Assembly (NCBI RefSeq): GCF_003946645.1
Contig: NZ_RHOU01000004.1
Coordinates: forward strand, 62,001-126,000
Length of the DNA stretch: 64,000 nucleotides
Direction: 5' to 3'
Origin: Lapidilactobacillus wuchangensis
GTDB taxonomy: Bacteria > Bacillota > Bacilli > Lactobacillales > Lactobacillaceae
Shown here: in pieces, positions 55,407 through 63,343 of the stretch
Layout: the number at the start of each line of letters is the position of its first letter
Numbering within the stretch: position 1 is the first letter of the stretch
Notes under the pieces: generated by a model
Databases searched by the model: none
The model's input: the letters and a program-made list of their open reading frames with translations, nothing else
Told to the model about the DNA's origin: nothing
Translations under genes and position numbers: made by a program

Positions 55407-56735
55407 ATGACTGAGAAATTCGATACGATTGTAATTGGTGCTGGTCCCGGCGGCATGGCGGTGGCCTCAGCGTTAGCCAGCAAGCAACGCGTATTAGTGG
55501 TTGAAAAAGGTGATTGGGGTGGTACTTGTCCTAATCGCGGCTGTGATCCCAAGAAGATCCTTTATGGTGTGGTCGACAACTATTTACAGGCGCAACGTTT
55601 TCATGACGATGGCATGCCAACCATGGGCCAATTAGACTGGTCTAAACTAGTTGCCTTCGAGAAAAGCTATACCAAGAATATTCCAACGAATATGGTCGCT
55701 GGACTTAAAGCCGCTGGTGCCAAAACCTTGGCCGGGGAAGCAGCGTTCGTCAATGACCATATGATTGCTGTGAACGGCGCGACTTACGAGACCGATAATT
55801 TTGTAATTGCTGCTGGTGCTGAACCAAGAATTCTTGATATTCCAGGCCAGGATTATTTGAAGACGAGTACCGATTTCTTAAAGATGACGGAAATGCCGAA
55901 GCGAATTGGGTTTATTGGTGGTGGCTTTGTTACTTTGGAGCTGGCTAACATTGCTAATGCTGTTGGCGCCGAAGTCCATATTTTCCAACATAATCATCGC
56001 TTACTGGAAACCTTGCCGCAAAGTGCTACCGACCGTTTAGCCAAGATTCTCGGTCAACGAGGGGTTAAATTCCATTGGCAAACTACCGTCAGTGAAATTA
56101 ATAAGGATCAAGGCGCGTTGATCGCGCAAACCAGTGATGGTTCTGTTCCTGTGGACATGTTAATTAGTGCAGTTGGCCGCCCAGCTGCTTTAAATGGCTT
56201 AAATCTGCAGCATGCTGGCGTTGCAACTGATAATCATGGTATTAAGGTTGACGACCACTTGCGGACTAGTCAGAGCCATATTTATGCCATTGGCGATATT
56301 GGCTCCAAACGAATTCCCAAGCTAACTGGCGTGGCTGGTTTCGAGGGTGCTTACGTTGCGCGGACAATTCTCGGCGCAACGGCCCCAATTATTTACCCAG
56401 CAATTCCATTTATTGCTTTTACCAGTCCTCAATTAGGCCAGGTCGGGCTGACCGTCGATCAAGCTATGAAAGAGCCTGATCGTTATGAGATTAAAGTGAA
56501 TGAAGTTGGCCAGTGGTACAATTATTTCCGCTTGCGTGATCAAGATGCGCAAATTACGACCGTGGTTGATAAAAAGACTGGTTTATTGGTGGGCGCTGTG
56601 GTTATGGCCCATGATAGCGAAGAGTTAATGAATCGCTTTGCCCAAATCATTAGCTTGAAACAAACGCCGGCTGATTTGGCCAAATCGATTGCTGTTTATC
56701 CAAGCTTTTCCAGTGACCTTGGTTATCTTTATTAA
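55407..56735 (+). CDS. FAD-dependent pyridine nucleotide-disulfide oxidoreductase
   Basis: A 442-residue protein of the glutathione/dihydrolipoamide/mercuric reductase class. FAD-binding GAGPGGMAVAS is at residue 11, the redox-active pair is in GGTCPNRGCDPKK, NAD(P)-binding GFIGGGFVTLE is near 166 and AIGDIGS near 291. The C-terminal dimer-domain His-Pro, supplied to the active site by the partner subunit in most relatives, reads AVYPSFSSD, so Tyr replaces the catalytic His. Substrate uncertain. GGGGG selects the ATG at 55407 over 55347. Confidence 0.85.
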   Translation: MTEKFDTIVIGAGPGGMAVASALASKQRVLVVEKGDWGGTCPNRGCDPKKILYGVVDNYLQAQRFHDDGMPTMGQLDWSKLVAFEKSYTKNIPTNMVAGLKAAGAKTLAGEAAFVNDHMIAVNGATYETDNFVIAAGAEPRILDIPGQDYLKTSTDFLKMTEMPKRIGFIGGGFVTLELANIANAVGAEVHIFQHNHRLLETLPQSATDRLAKILGQRGVKFHWQTTVSEINKDQGALIAQTSDGSVPVDMLISAVGRPAALNGLNLQHAGVATDNHGIKVDDHLRTSQSHIYAIGDIGSKRIPKLTGVAGFEGAYVARTILGATAPIIYPAIPFIAFTSPQLGQVGLTVDQAMKEPDRYEIKVNEVGQWYNYFRLRDQDAQITTVVDKKTGLLVGAVVMAHDSEELMNRFAQIISLKQTPADLAKSIAVYPSFSSDLGYLY

Positions 56736-56776
56736 AATAAAAAGTGTTAAATGATCGATGAAGTGATGACATCGGT

Positions 56777-57002
56777 TTAAAACAGAACTGGTTCTGACTG
56801 CATTGCGGGCTTGCTGGTTGTGGAACGCTGCCGGCGTTGATTTGAGCTTATTGCTTCGCAACAATCTCAAATACAAGCCTTGTTCTAAGTGGCATAGCCA
56901 CTAAGAACAATTTGGCGGCTGACGCCAAGATCCCTCCACGCCGTCTGGAGTTGAATTAGTACACTTTATCTTTGCTAGTAATCAAGGCAGTTGTTGTGGG
57001 AT
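56777..57002. repeat. Large structured intergenic repeat, copy 6 (single module)
   Basis: Starts with the palindrome CAGAAC-TG-GTTCTG. Hairpin 1 is at 56840-56872, hairpin 2 at 56880-56910 (TTGTTCT/AGAACAA, AGTGGC/GCCACT), then the TTGGCG/CGCCAA and CTCCA/TGGAG hairpins. There is no central hairpin or second module, so it is the simplest copy. Located between two co-directional genes. Confidence 0.87.
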
Positions 57003-57077
57003 TGTGGCAAATATCTGGTTTATGTCACGACCTGAAGTGTGTGACTGCGGGGCAGTTAATGACGTTTATTTGAAATC

Positions 57078-57111
57078 TCGGACGATTCTTAGGAATTGTT
57101 CGGGATTTTTT
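57078..57111 (+). terminator. Terminator
   Basis: CGGACGATTC and GAATTGTTCG form an imperfect stem, followed by GGATTTTTT. Confidence 0.65.
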
Positions 57112-57271
57112 CGTTTAAGTGGGGCAGTTGTCTTTTTACAGCTTATTTAGCCGCTATTTTTTATTTTTTTGATGAGTAGGTTATATTTAGGGAGGAACAG
57201 CTGATTCTCGCAACCTGAATTTTTTTATTGTAGAATGGATTTACTAAAACTTGATAAGGGATGCTTGATTG

Positions 57272-58639
57272 ATGAAAACAAGAGTCGCAGTTTTTTCTGA
57301 AGGTGTATTGAACCTGATGGCTAATGCTGGCGTGATTTTGCCTTATTTTTTCTGCTTAACCTTTTATAATCAAAACAAGAATTTAGCAGCGGCAATTTAT
57401 CCCTTTTTAATGGTTTATGCGTTTCGAACGATTGGGATGCTACTAACGACGGCGATTCACCAGCCAACTGTTAAAATGCTGATGTTGGCCAATGGTTTCG
57501 GTGTGGTGGGCTCATTGCTTTTGCTAGGCGCACAAATGCCGGCACTAGGGATTATTGGCGGGATTCTCTTAGGCTTAGCTTCTAGTTGGGTTTGGCCTTA
57601 TTATTTGACTGTAAAATATCGCGGCCGGCAAAAGCACGAATTTAAATTAACCAAGATGCATTCATTGGCGTCGTTGATCACAGTGGTCTTACTTGGGGCA
57701 GTCGAATTTTTTGATGCCCACGATCAGCGCTTGTCGTGGTCGTTTCTAGTTTTGGCGGTGTTGTACGGTTTGTCGCTATTGGGCAGTTGGTTCATGGGCC
57801 AGAAAATAACCTACTATCAGCAAACGGATTTGCAGGAGACTGATTGGCGCCAGCACGTGACGAATAAGTTGCGCTTGGCTCGTAATACGCTGGCTGTTAC
57901 GATTCTCTTGATTTTAGTTTTCGCTTATCGTTATACCCGCACCAAAGTGACACCTCATTATTATGATTTGATTTTAGCGCTGGTTTCCTTAGGCGTCTTA
58001 GCGCTCTTGATCTTTTATCAATTAGCGATTCATCAGAAATTATTCCCGCTCAGTTTAGATGCGATTAATCGTGGCGTGGTGATGAACTTTGTCATGCTCT
58101 ACGCCGCCTTCAACAGCCAGTTACGCTTTCCCAAGCTCAGCACTTTAATGATCATTTATACGTTATATTTAGTTGGCCTGGAACTCGGCCCAGTTTTATT
58201 GAAAAAATACCCGAGTCAACGTTACTTCGTTTTGTTTGCCGGCTTATTGCTGACTTTGTTTAATTGGACTTATTTCTTGGGAATCTTTGCTTGTTCGGTC
58301 TTTATTGGGGCCGACAATCGCTTATTGAATGATGCCATTTATGTTGATCCTCGAATTGAGACCGAGCGCTCGTTCTTAGTGAAATACCAGTTCTCAAGTA
58401 TTGGTAGTGTCGCACAACAATTGCTCTTCATGATGTCCGTTTATTTCGTCAGTTATTTCCAAAACGTCCGCGTCTTGTCGTTCTTTAATCCTGATGTGCA
58501 AGGTGTTACCAACTGGCAGCTCAACTTGATCAATTGTTTCATCGTGTTGTGTGTGGGTTTGAGTAGCTTAATGACTTATCGAGCACTGCGCAAGCACCAG
58601 CTCTTGAATGCGCCGACTGTCGATCATGATGCTAAATAG
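57272..58639 (+). CDS. Polytopic membrane protein, MFS-like, function unknown
   Basis: A 455-residue protein with about 12 hydrophobic helices. It has no clear MFS signature, and the cytoplasmic loop after helix 6 is basic. AAGGG lies 11 nt before the ATG at 57272. The segment near residue 350 (GADNRLLNDAIYVDPRIETE) parallels the membrane protein at 29657-31048 in position and pattern. Transport substrate unknown. Flanked on both sides by structured repeats. Confidence 0.7.
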   Translation: MKTRVAVFSEGVLNLMANAGVILPYFFCLTFYNQNKNLAAAIYPFLMVYAFRTIGMLLTTAIHQPTVKMLMLANGFGVVGSLLLLGAQMPALGIIGGILLGLASSWVWPYYLTVKYRGRQKHEFKLTKMHSLASLITVVLLGAVEFFDAHDQRLSWSFLVLAVLYGLSLLGSWFMGQKITYYQQTDLQETDWRQHVTNKLRLARNTLAVTILLILVFAYRYTRTKVTPHYYDLILALVSLGVLALLIFYQLAIHQKLFPLSLDAINRGVVMNFVMLYAAFNSQLRFPKLSTLMIIYTLYLVGLELGPVLLKKYPSQRYFVLFAGLLLTLFNWTYFLGIFACSVFIGADNRLLNDAIYVDPRIETERSFLVKYQFSSIGSVAQQLLFMMSVYFVSYFQNVRVLSFFNPDVQGVTNWQLNLINCFIVLCVGLSSLMTYRALRKHQLLNAPTVDHDAK

Positions 58640-58659
58640 TTAAAATTTGGTGAAAGTGG

Positions 58660-59183
58660 TGGGACAGAACAGGTTCTGACTGCATTGCGGGCTTGCTGGT
58701 TGTGGAACGCTGCCGGCATCGATTTGAACCAATTAAGGACCGAATTGTTTCAAATACGAGCCTTTGTCTAATTGCTGAAGCAATAAGACAAATTTGGCGG
58801 CTGACAACCACGCCCTCCATTCCGTCTGGAGTTGAATTAGCGCACTTCACATTTGTTAGTGTTTGAGGCAGTGGTAGTGGGATTCAGTAACTCAATTCAA
58901 TCAGTACAATAGTTAAGTAGCACAAAAAATCGGTGTGACAACTCTATTCAGTAGAGATTGTCACACCGATTTCCGTATTACCGCAATCCGGCTCGGCTAA
59001 ATAGTGGTGATCAATTTCGTTAGTTTAATTCAGGCAGGGGCCCAGCGATTGGCGTCAATGGTGAAATTATTCTTGCCGCTTTAGCGGTTAGAATAAGACT
59101 CGTATTTGAGATTGTTGCGTCAGCAATAAGCTCAAATCGATGTCCACCATGTTCCACGCCTACAAAATCGCTGGGCCCCTGCC
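58660..59183. repeat. Large structured intergenic repeat, copy 7 (full)
   Basis: Starts with CAGAAC-AG-GTTCTG. The first module has a hairpin 1 with both stems changed in a compensated way (58722-58755, ATTTGAA/TTCAAAT and CAATT/AATTG) and hairpin 2 (58763-58792, TTTGTCT/AGACAAA, ATTGCT/AGCAAT). Central hairpin 58929-58972 (AATCGGTGTGACAA/TTGTCACACCGATT). Second module bounded by a perfect 18-bp inverted repeat (59033-59050, 59166-59183), with hairpin 2 at 59067-59096 and hairpin 1 at 59104-59137. Located between convergent genes. Confidence 0.88.
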
Positions 59184-59275
59184 GTTCTCGCTAGGAAACG
59201 ACTAGGTTCAAGGCCATGGTATTCCAAACTCTGCAAATTGCGCTACCACCATTTCCAATTGAAGTAGTTTTGGTA

Positions 59276-60100
59276 TTACACCACTGTTTTGTGCTGGCGA
59301 GCCCAAGCCGTGATTTGCTTCGTTAGTGACTGATATTGATCAGGCTTATCAACTTGCCGACTGATCAAATAAAATTGCCGCTGATAAGGACTGCCCAAGG
59401 TCTGATAATTCAAATTCTGGGCGGCACTTTCAGAAATAATCGCTTTGCCGAAATTTTGATGCAGCAGTTGGACGATGATTTGATTATTGGCAATGGTCAA
59501 CTGTGGCCCTTGAATATCGTGCTCGGCAAAATAGCGAGCCGTATAGTGATAGACGCCGCTATTGGCCTCACGAACTAGCCAAGGCTGTTCAGGCTGCTCA
59601 CCGTTTACAAGTACGAGTTGGTCATTAAATAAAGTTTGCCGATGAATACTATTGCTGGACAGGGGCTTTTCAATAAAGCCGAGATCAATCTTGTGTTGCT
59701 GCAGCGCTTCAAAAACGGCCAAAGAATTCAGCATGGTGACGCTGAAATTGACTTGCTGATTGTGTTGATAAAGTTGGGGCAGCAATTCGGGCAAGAAGTA
59801 ACAGGCGAAAGTGTGGGAGGCGCCAATGCGGCAGTTTAGTCGCTGGCTTCCAGGTAGATTCTGCTTGACAGTGGTCCACTCGTCTAAAATTTTGCTGGCT
59901 TGCCGGTAAAGTTCCTCGGCTTGCGGCGTCACTAATAATTGGGTGCGGCCATTGCGCACAAATAGGGTTGTTTGGAGTTCGTTTTCCAGTTGTTTGATTT
60001 GTGCGGAAACTGTTGGCTGAGCAATGAACAGTAAATCAGCGGCATGCGAGAAACTTTTTGTTTCATAAACCATTTTGAAAGTTGTCAGTAATTTAAACAT
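59276..60100 (-). CDS. LysR-family regulator (CmbR/YeiE-like)
   Basis: A 274-residue protein. N-terminal HTH with SFSHAADLLFIAQPTVSAQI, then KQLENELQTTLFVRNGR, and a C-terminal effector domain from about residue 90. GGAAAGG selects the ATG at 60100; the upstream in-frame ATG adds 16 improbable residues. It is divergent from the YeiH-type exporter, a common LysR/YeiH arrangement, and the dyad at 60142-60163 is a likely binding site. Confidence 0.88.
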   Translation of the reverse strand: MFKLLTTFKMVYETKSFSHAADLLFIAQPTVSAQIKQLENELQTTLFVRNGRTQLLVTPQAEELYRQASKILDEWTTVKQNLPGSQRLNCRIGASHTFACYFLPELLPQLYQHNQQVNFSVTMLNSLAVFEALQQHKIDLGFIEKPLSSNSIHRQTLFNDQLVLVNGEQPEQPWLVREANSGVYHYTARYFAEHDIQGPQLTIANNQIIVQLLHQNFGKAIISESAAQNLNYQTLGSPYQRQFYLISRQVDKPDQYQSLTKQITAWARQHKTVV

Positions 60101-60141
60101 GGGAACCTTTCCATTACAAATATCAATCGTAACTATTATCT

Positions 60142-60163
60142 CTATCAATCATACTAATGATAG
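60142..60163. promoter_or_regulatory. Dyad, probable LysR binding site
   Basis: CTATCA and TGATAG separated by 10 bp, in the divergent LysR/YeiH intergenic region; compatible with the T-N11-A pattern of LysR sites. Confidence 0.55.
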
Positions 60164-60206
60164 TCTTCCGGTACAATATTAATATTGATATTTTGGAGGA
60201 AAAATA

Positions 60207-61226
60207 ATGGAACGATTCGCAAAAATTTCAGTTGCTGCTCGGCCAGTTTTACCAGGACTGGGTTTATCAGTGGCCGTGGCAATTGCTGCTAAAGTAATTG
60301 CCATTTGGTTGCCTGATTTGGGTGGTGCCACGATTGCTATTTTATTAGGTATTCTGCTGGGTAACACGTGTTTTCGACAGGAAATATGGGCCGTGGGGAC
60401 GAAATTCTCGGAAAGTCGCTTGTTGGAATACTCAGTTGTTTTATTGGGTTTTACAGTGACTTTTCAAACCATCAGCCAGATTGGGTGGCGCGGGGTGGTT
60501 TATGTTGTTTTAATGATGACCACGGTGATTTTCGCGGCTTATTGGCTGGGTCACTGGCTAGGCTTCGACGAGAAGATGTCGTTAATGATGGCCGGCGGTA
60601 ACGCAGTGTGCGGTTCCAGCGCGATTGGTGCGATTGCCCCGGCGATTAAGGCTGATGAAACTGACAAGGGCCAGATTATTACGTTGGTGAATTTGCTAGG
60701 CACGGTAATGATGTTATTGTTGCCGTTAATTGGCGGCCAGGTTTTTGGTGATCAACTGCTGGCCAAAAGTGCGCTGCTTGGTGGCACCTTACAATCTGTG
60801 GGTCAGGTAGTGGCTGGCGCCAGTCTAATTAGTAGCGCTACCGTGCAATACGCGATGCTATTTAAAATTATGCGGATCATGTTGCTGGTCGTGGTCGTCT
60901 TGGCCTTTACTAAAAAAGTTGCCGCTCCAACGACTTCGGCGGCAAACACAACCCACAAAACGAAAGGGATTCGCATTCCTTGGTATGTTTTGGGATTTCT
61001 AATTTTTTGTATCCTAAATAGTCTCGTGTCATTACCAACGGTGCTGAATGCCAGTGCACATACAATTAGCACTTGGTTTGAAACGACGGCATTAGCGGCT
61101 ATTGGGTTACGATTAGATTTTCGTAAGTTCATGCAGCAAGGGGTCAAGTTCCTACTTTATGGGGTTGGCGTTGGTTTTGTCCAGACGGTAGCGGCGATTA
61201 GTTTTATTCTGCTCTTAGGTTTATAA
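60207..61226 (+). CDS. YeiH-type (UPF0324/PSE) putative sulfate exporter
   Basis: A 339-residue membrane protein with about ten helices. GGATIAILLGILLGN, MAGGNAVCGSSAIGAIAPAI and GGTLQSVGQVVAGA are the conserved motifs of the family; the Cys-Gly-Ser-Ser turn is its core. Members are proposed to export sulfate or sulfonate-derived anions. GGAGG precedes the ATG. Probably activated by the divergent LysR protein. Confidence 0.88.
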   Translation: MERFAKISVAARPVLPGLGLSVAVAIAAKVIAIWLPDLGGATIAILLGILLGNTCFRQEIWAVGTKFSESRLLEYSVVLLGFTVTFQTISQIGWRGVVYVVLMMTTVIFAAYWLGHWLGFDEKMSLMMAGGNAVCGSSAIGAIAPAIKADETDKGQIITLVNLLGTVMMLLLPLIGGQVFGDQLLAKSALLGGTLQSVGQVVAGASLISSATVQYAMLFKIMRIMLLVVVVLAFTKKVAAPTTSAANTTHKTKGIRIPWYVLGFLIFCILNSLVSLPTVLNASAHTISTWFETTALAAIGLRLDFRKFMQQGVKFLLYGVGVGFVQTVAAISFILLLGL

Positions 61227-61340
61227 GGGTATTCAGTAAATTGGGGTGCAACAACTTTTTTTCGTCAAAATAAAACACAATAAGTCGTTATGAATATTTT
61301 TAAGTATAATTTATTTGGTAAAATTTATGATTAACAATTT

Positions 61341-61383
61341 AAATATCTCAAAATAATATACAAATTATTTTGAGATATTTTTT
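61341..61383 (+). terminator. Terminator
   Basis: AAATATCTCAAAATAAT and ATTATTTTGAGATATTT form a perfect 17-bp stem followed by TTT. The rest of the gap up to 61547 is very AT-rich without an ORF and probably holds the promoter of the WxL operon. Confidence 0.9.
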
Positions 61384-61559
61384 ATTATTCTTTTATTTAT
61401 CAAAGATAATACGACGAGGAGATTTGCTTAAAAATATTCATTATTCTGATTAATTATTAAAAATAAGCCAAAAAGCATTGACGATATTTTATTTTATAAT
61501 GTATAATATTTTTTGCTTGGTAAAAATAACAGAAATTTTCAGAAAACGAGGGTAGTCAT

Positions 61560-62198
61560 TTGAAGAAACTATTAGTGAGTTTAAGTTTAATTTTGGCGAT
61601 GTTGGGCGGCACCTTAGCTGTAACGAAGCCGGTGGCAGCAGCAACGGACGATAATAAGGCCTTGGATTCAACAGCAACTGTTAATGTTGATGCCACCAAT
61701 CCCGATAATCCTAATCCCGAGGATGGCCGGTTGCTTTTAAAATCAGTTCCTGATTTTCATTACGGTACTTTATCGGCTCGACAAATTTTCAATGGTTTTC
61801 AAGATCAGCAAGCGCAAGCAGATGGGCAATTGGTGATTGTTGATAATCGACTAGGCGACGATCAATGGCAATTATCAGTTAAAGCCGATGCATTCAAGCG
61901 GGCTGATCAGCAGTCTTTAAACGCCGGACTATTACAATTGATGGCCTTACCAATGGCCGCTGATCAGGCTGATACAACCGCGTCGATCAATGGCAAGGTG
62001 CCAACTGATGGTGCCACCCATGTGCTGACAACGAACCGCTCTGGCCTGCATGGCTTAGTAAAATATAACTTTGCTAAAAGCGATAACACGTTAAGCTTAG
62101 ATGCAACCAATCGCTTGGCAATTAAGACCAATGATACTTTTACCGCCCCTTTGACTTGGACACTGGCGGCCTCACAACCAGCAGTCAAGCCTTTATAA
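61560..62198 (+). CDS. WxL-domain cell-surface protein
   Basis: A 212-residue exported protein. The signal peptide spans residues 1-28 (KKLLVSLSLILAMLGGTLA, cleavage after AAA). An acidic N/P-rich linker follows, then a WxL domain with both motifs, WQL near residue 99 and the terminal WTL near 201. WxL proteins attach non-covalently to peptidoglycan and build surface complexes with DUF916 proteins. TTG start with GAGGG 7 nt upstream. First gene of a WxL (csc-type) cluster. Confidence 0.88.
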   Translation: MKKLLVSLSLILAMLGGTLAVTKPVAAATDDNKALDSTATVNVDATNPDNPNPEDGRLLLKSVPDFHYGTLSARQIFNGFQDQQAQADGQLVIVDNRLGDDQWQLSVKADAFKRADQQSLNAGLLQLMALPMAADQADTTASINGKVPTDGATHVLTTNRSGLHGLVKYNFAKSDNTLSLDATNRLAIKTNDTFTAPLTWTLAASQPAVKPL

Positions 62199-62212
62199 TC
62201 TGAACCTTTTGT

Positions 62213-62247
62213 GAGTAAGGTTGGGTCGCGCTGCCTTACTCCTTTTT
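62213..62247 (+). terminator. Intra-operon hairpin with U tract
   Basis: GAGTAAGG (62213-62220) and CCTTACTC (62234-62241), then CTTTTT. Placed between the WxL gene and the DUF916 gene, it could let the WxL protein be made in excess of the downstream products. Confidence 0.75.
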
Positions 62248-62264
62248 CCTATTAGGAGTTGCGT

Positions 62265-63296
62265 ATGAAATTTAAAATAATCTTAGGTGCCATTATTGTC
62301 GCTGGCTTAGTCAGCCTCGGCTTAATTGCACCGCGAATCAGTCAGGCTGCCGAAACTGGTGCTGAATTTTCAGTTCAACCGATTTTACCGGCTGCGCAAA
62401 CTGACCAACAATTACACCATTTTGCAATTACACCTCAGGCAAACACAACTTATCCGTTAAAAATTGTGGTCGAAAACTTGAGCCCGACGACCAGTCACCA
62501 ATTTCGGGTGCAGCTTTTGGCAGCCACAACGACTAGTGGCGGCAAAATTGACTACACGCCTTCAAATAAAAAACGTGATTCTAGTGCGCACGTGTTGCTA
62601 CCGGATTTAGTGGCACAGCAGGCACCAGAACAGCTGATAACCGTGGCACCAGCCAGCCAAGAAGTTGTCACTTTCATGATTAAAACGCCGCAACCGTTAA
62701 TTGAGGGCACTATTTTAGGCAGCGTTTATGTTCAACGGGTGACCGAACTGGCAGCAGCTGACCGGGAAATTGGCTTGCAAAATCAATTTGCCATGACCAT
62801 CCCGGTGGTGCTGGAAACGCCGAGTAATCGCCTGCCCAAACTTGCTGTTGATGATGTCTATTTAGCTTCAGCTGGTGGCCGGGCGGGATTGGTCGCGGCG
62901 GTTCATAACAACAGTCCGGTGATGTTTGGCCAGATTAAACTTGATGCGAAGATTCGCCGTCAAGGCCAAAATCAAGTGCTGATCCATCAGCAGGATCATG
63001 ATTATGAAATGGCGCCTAATTCAACGTTAGATTATCATTTGGAGACGGGGAGTAAGACGTTAACACCAGGTCGCTATGTGCTTGATTTGACACTGAATTC
63101 TGGCCAGAAGAAATTCAAATTACAGCGAAAATTTACGATTAAGGCCACTGATCAAGGTGCAGTTGAGCAACATTTAGTCGAAATTAATCAAACACGACCG
63201 ACGCCCTGGTTGCTATTAATTCTAGGCACGTTGGCCGGACTGCTCGTGATCAGCGGCTTGATTATTTGGTTCGTCCGCCAACGACGCCGGTCTTAA
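62265..63296 (+). CDS. DUF916/DUF3324 cell-surface protein (WxL partner)
   Basis: A 343-residue protein. Signal peptide at residues 1-28, DUF916 (peptidoglycan-binding) at about 35-155 (FSVQPILPAAQTDQQLHHF, NTTYPLKIVVENLSP), DUF3324 (host/ligand-binding) at about 165-300, and a C-terminal membrane helix near 310-332 with a basic tail RQRRRS. AGGAG selects the ATG at 62265 over the TTG at 62259. It anchors and orders WxL proteins on the cell wall. Confidence 0.92.
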   Translation: MKFKIILGAIIVAGLVSLGLIAPRISQAAETGAEFSVQPILPAAQTDQQLHHFAITPQANTTYPLKIVVENLSPTTSHQFRVQLLAATTTSGGKIDYTPSNKKRDSSAHVLLPDLVAQQAPEQLITVAPASQEVVTFMIKTPQPLIEGTILGSVYVQRVTELAAADREIGLQNQFAMTIPVVLETPSNRLPKLAVDDVYLASAGGRAGLVAAVHNNSPVMFGQIKLDAKIRRQGQNQVLIHQQDHDYEMAPNSTLDYHLETGSKTLTPGRYVLDLTLNSGQKKFKLQRKFTIKATDQGAVEQHLVEINQTRPTPWLLLILGTLAGLLVISGLIIWFVRQRRRS

Positions 63297-63343
63297 TTAC
63301 AATTGTTGCTACCGATGGTTGAAAGGAGAAAGGCGGCATAGCG

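Noticed and set aside
3028-59183. Structured repeats as a CRISPR array or as tRNA/rRNA fragments
   Set aside because: There are no short direct repeats with regular spacers, and no tRNA cloverleaf with a CCA-type end or rRNA-like core could be found in them.
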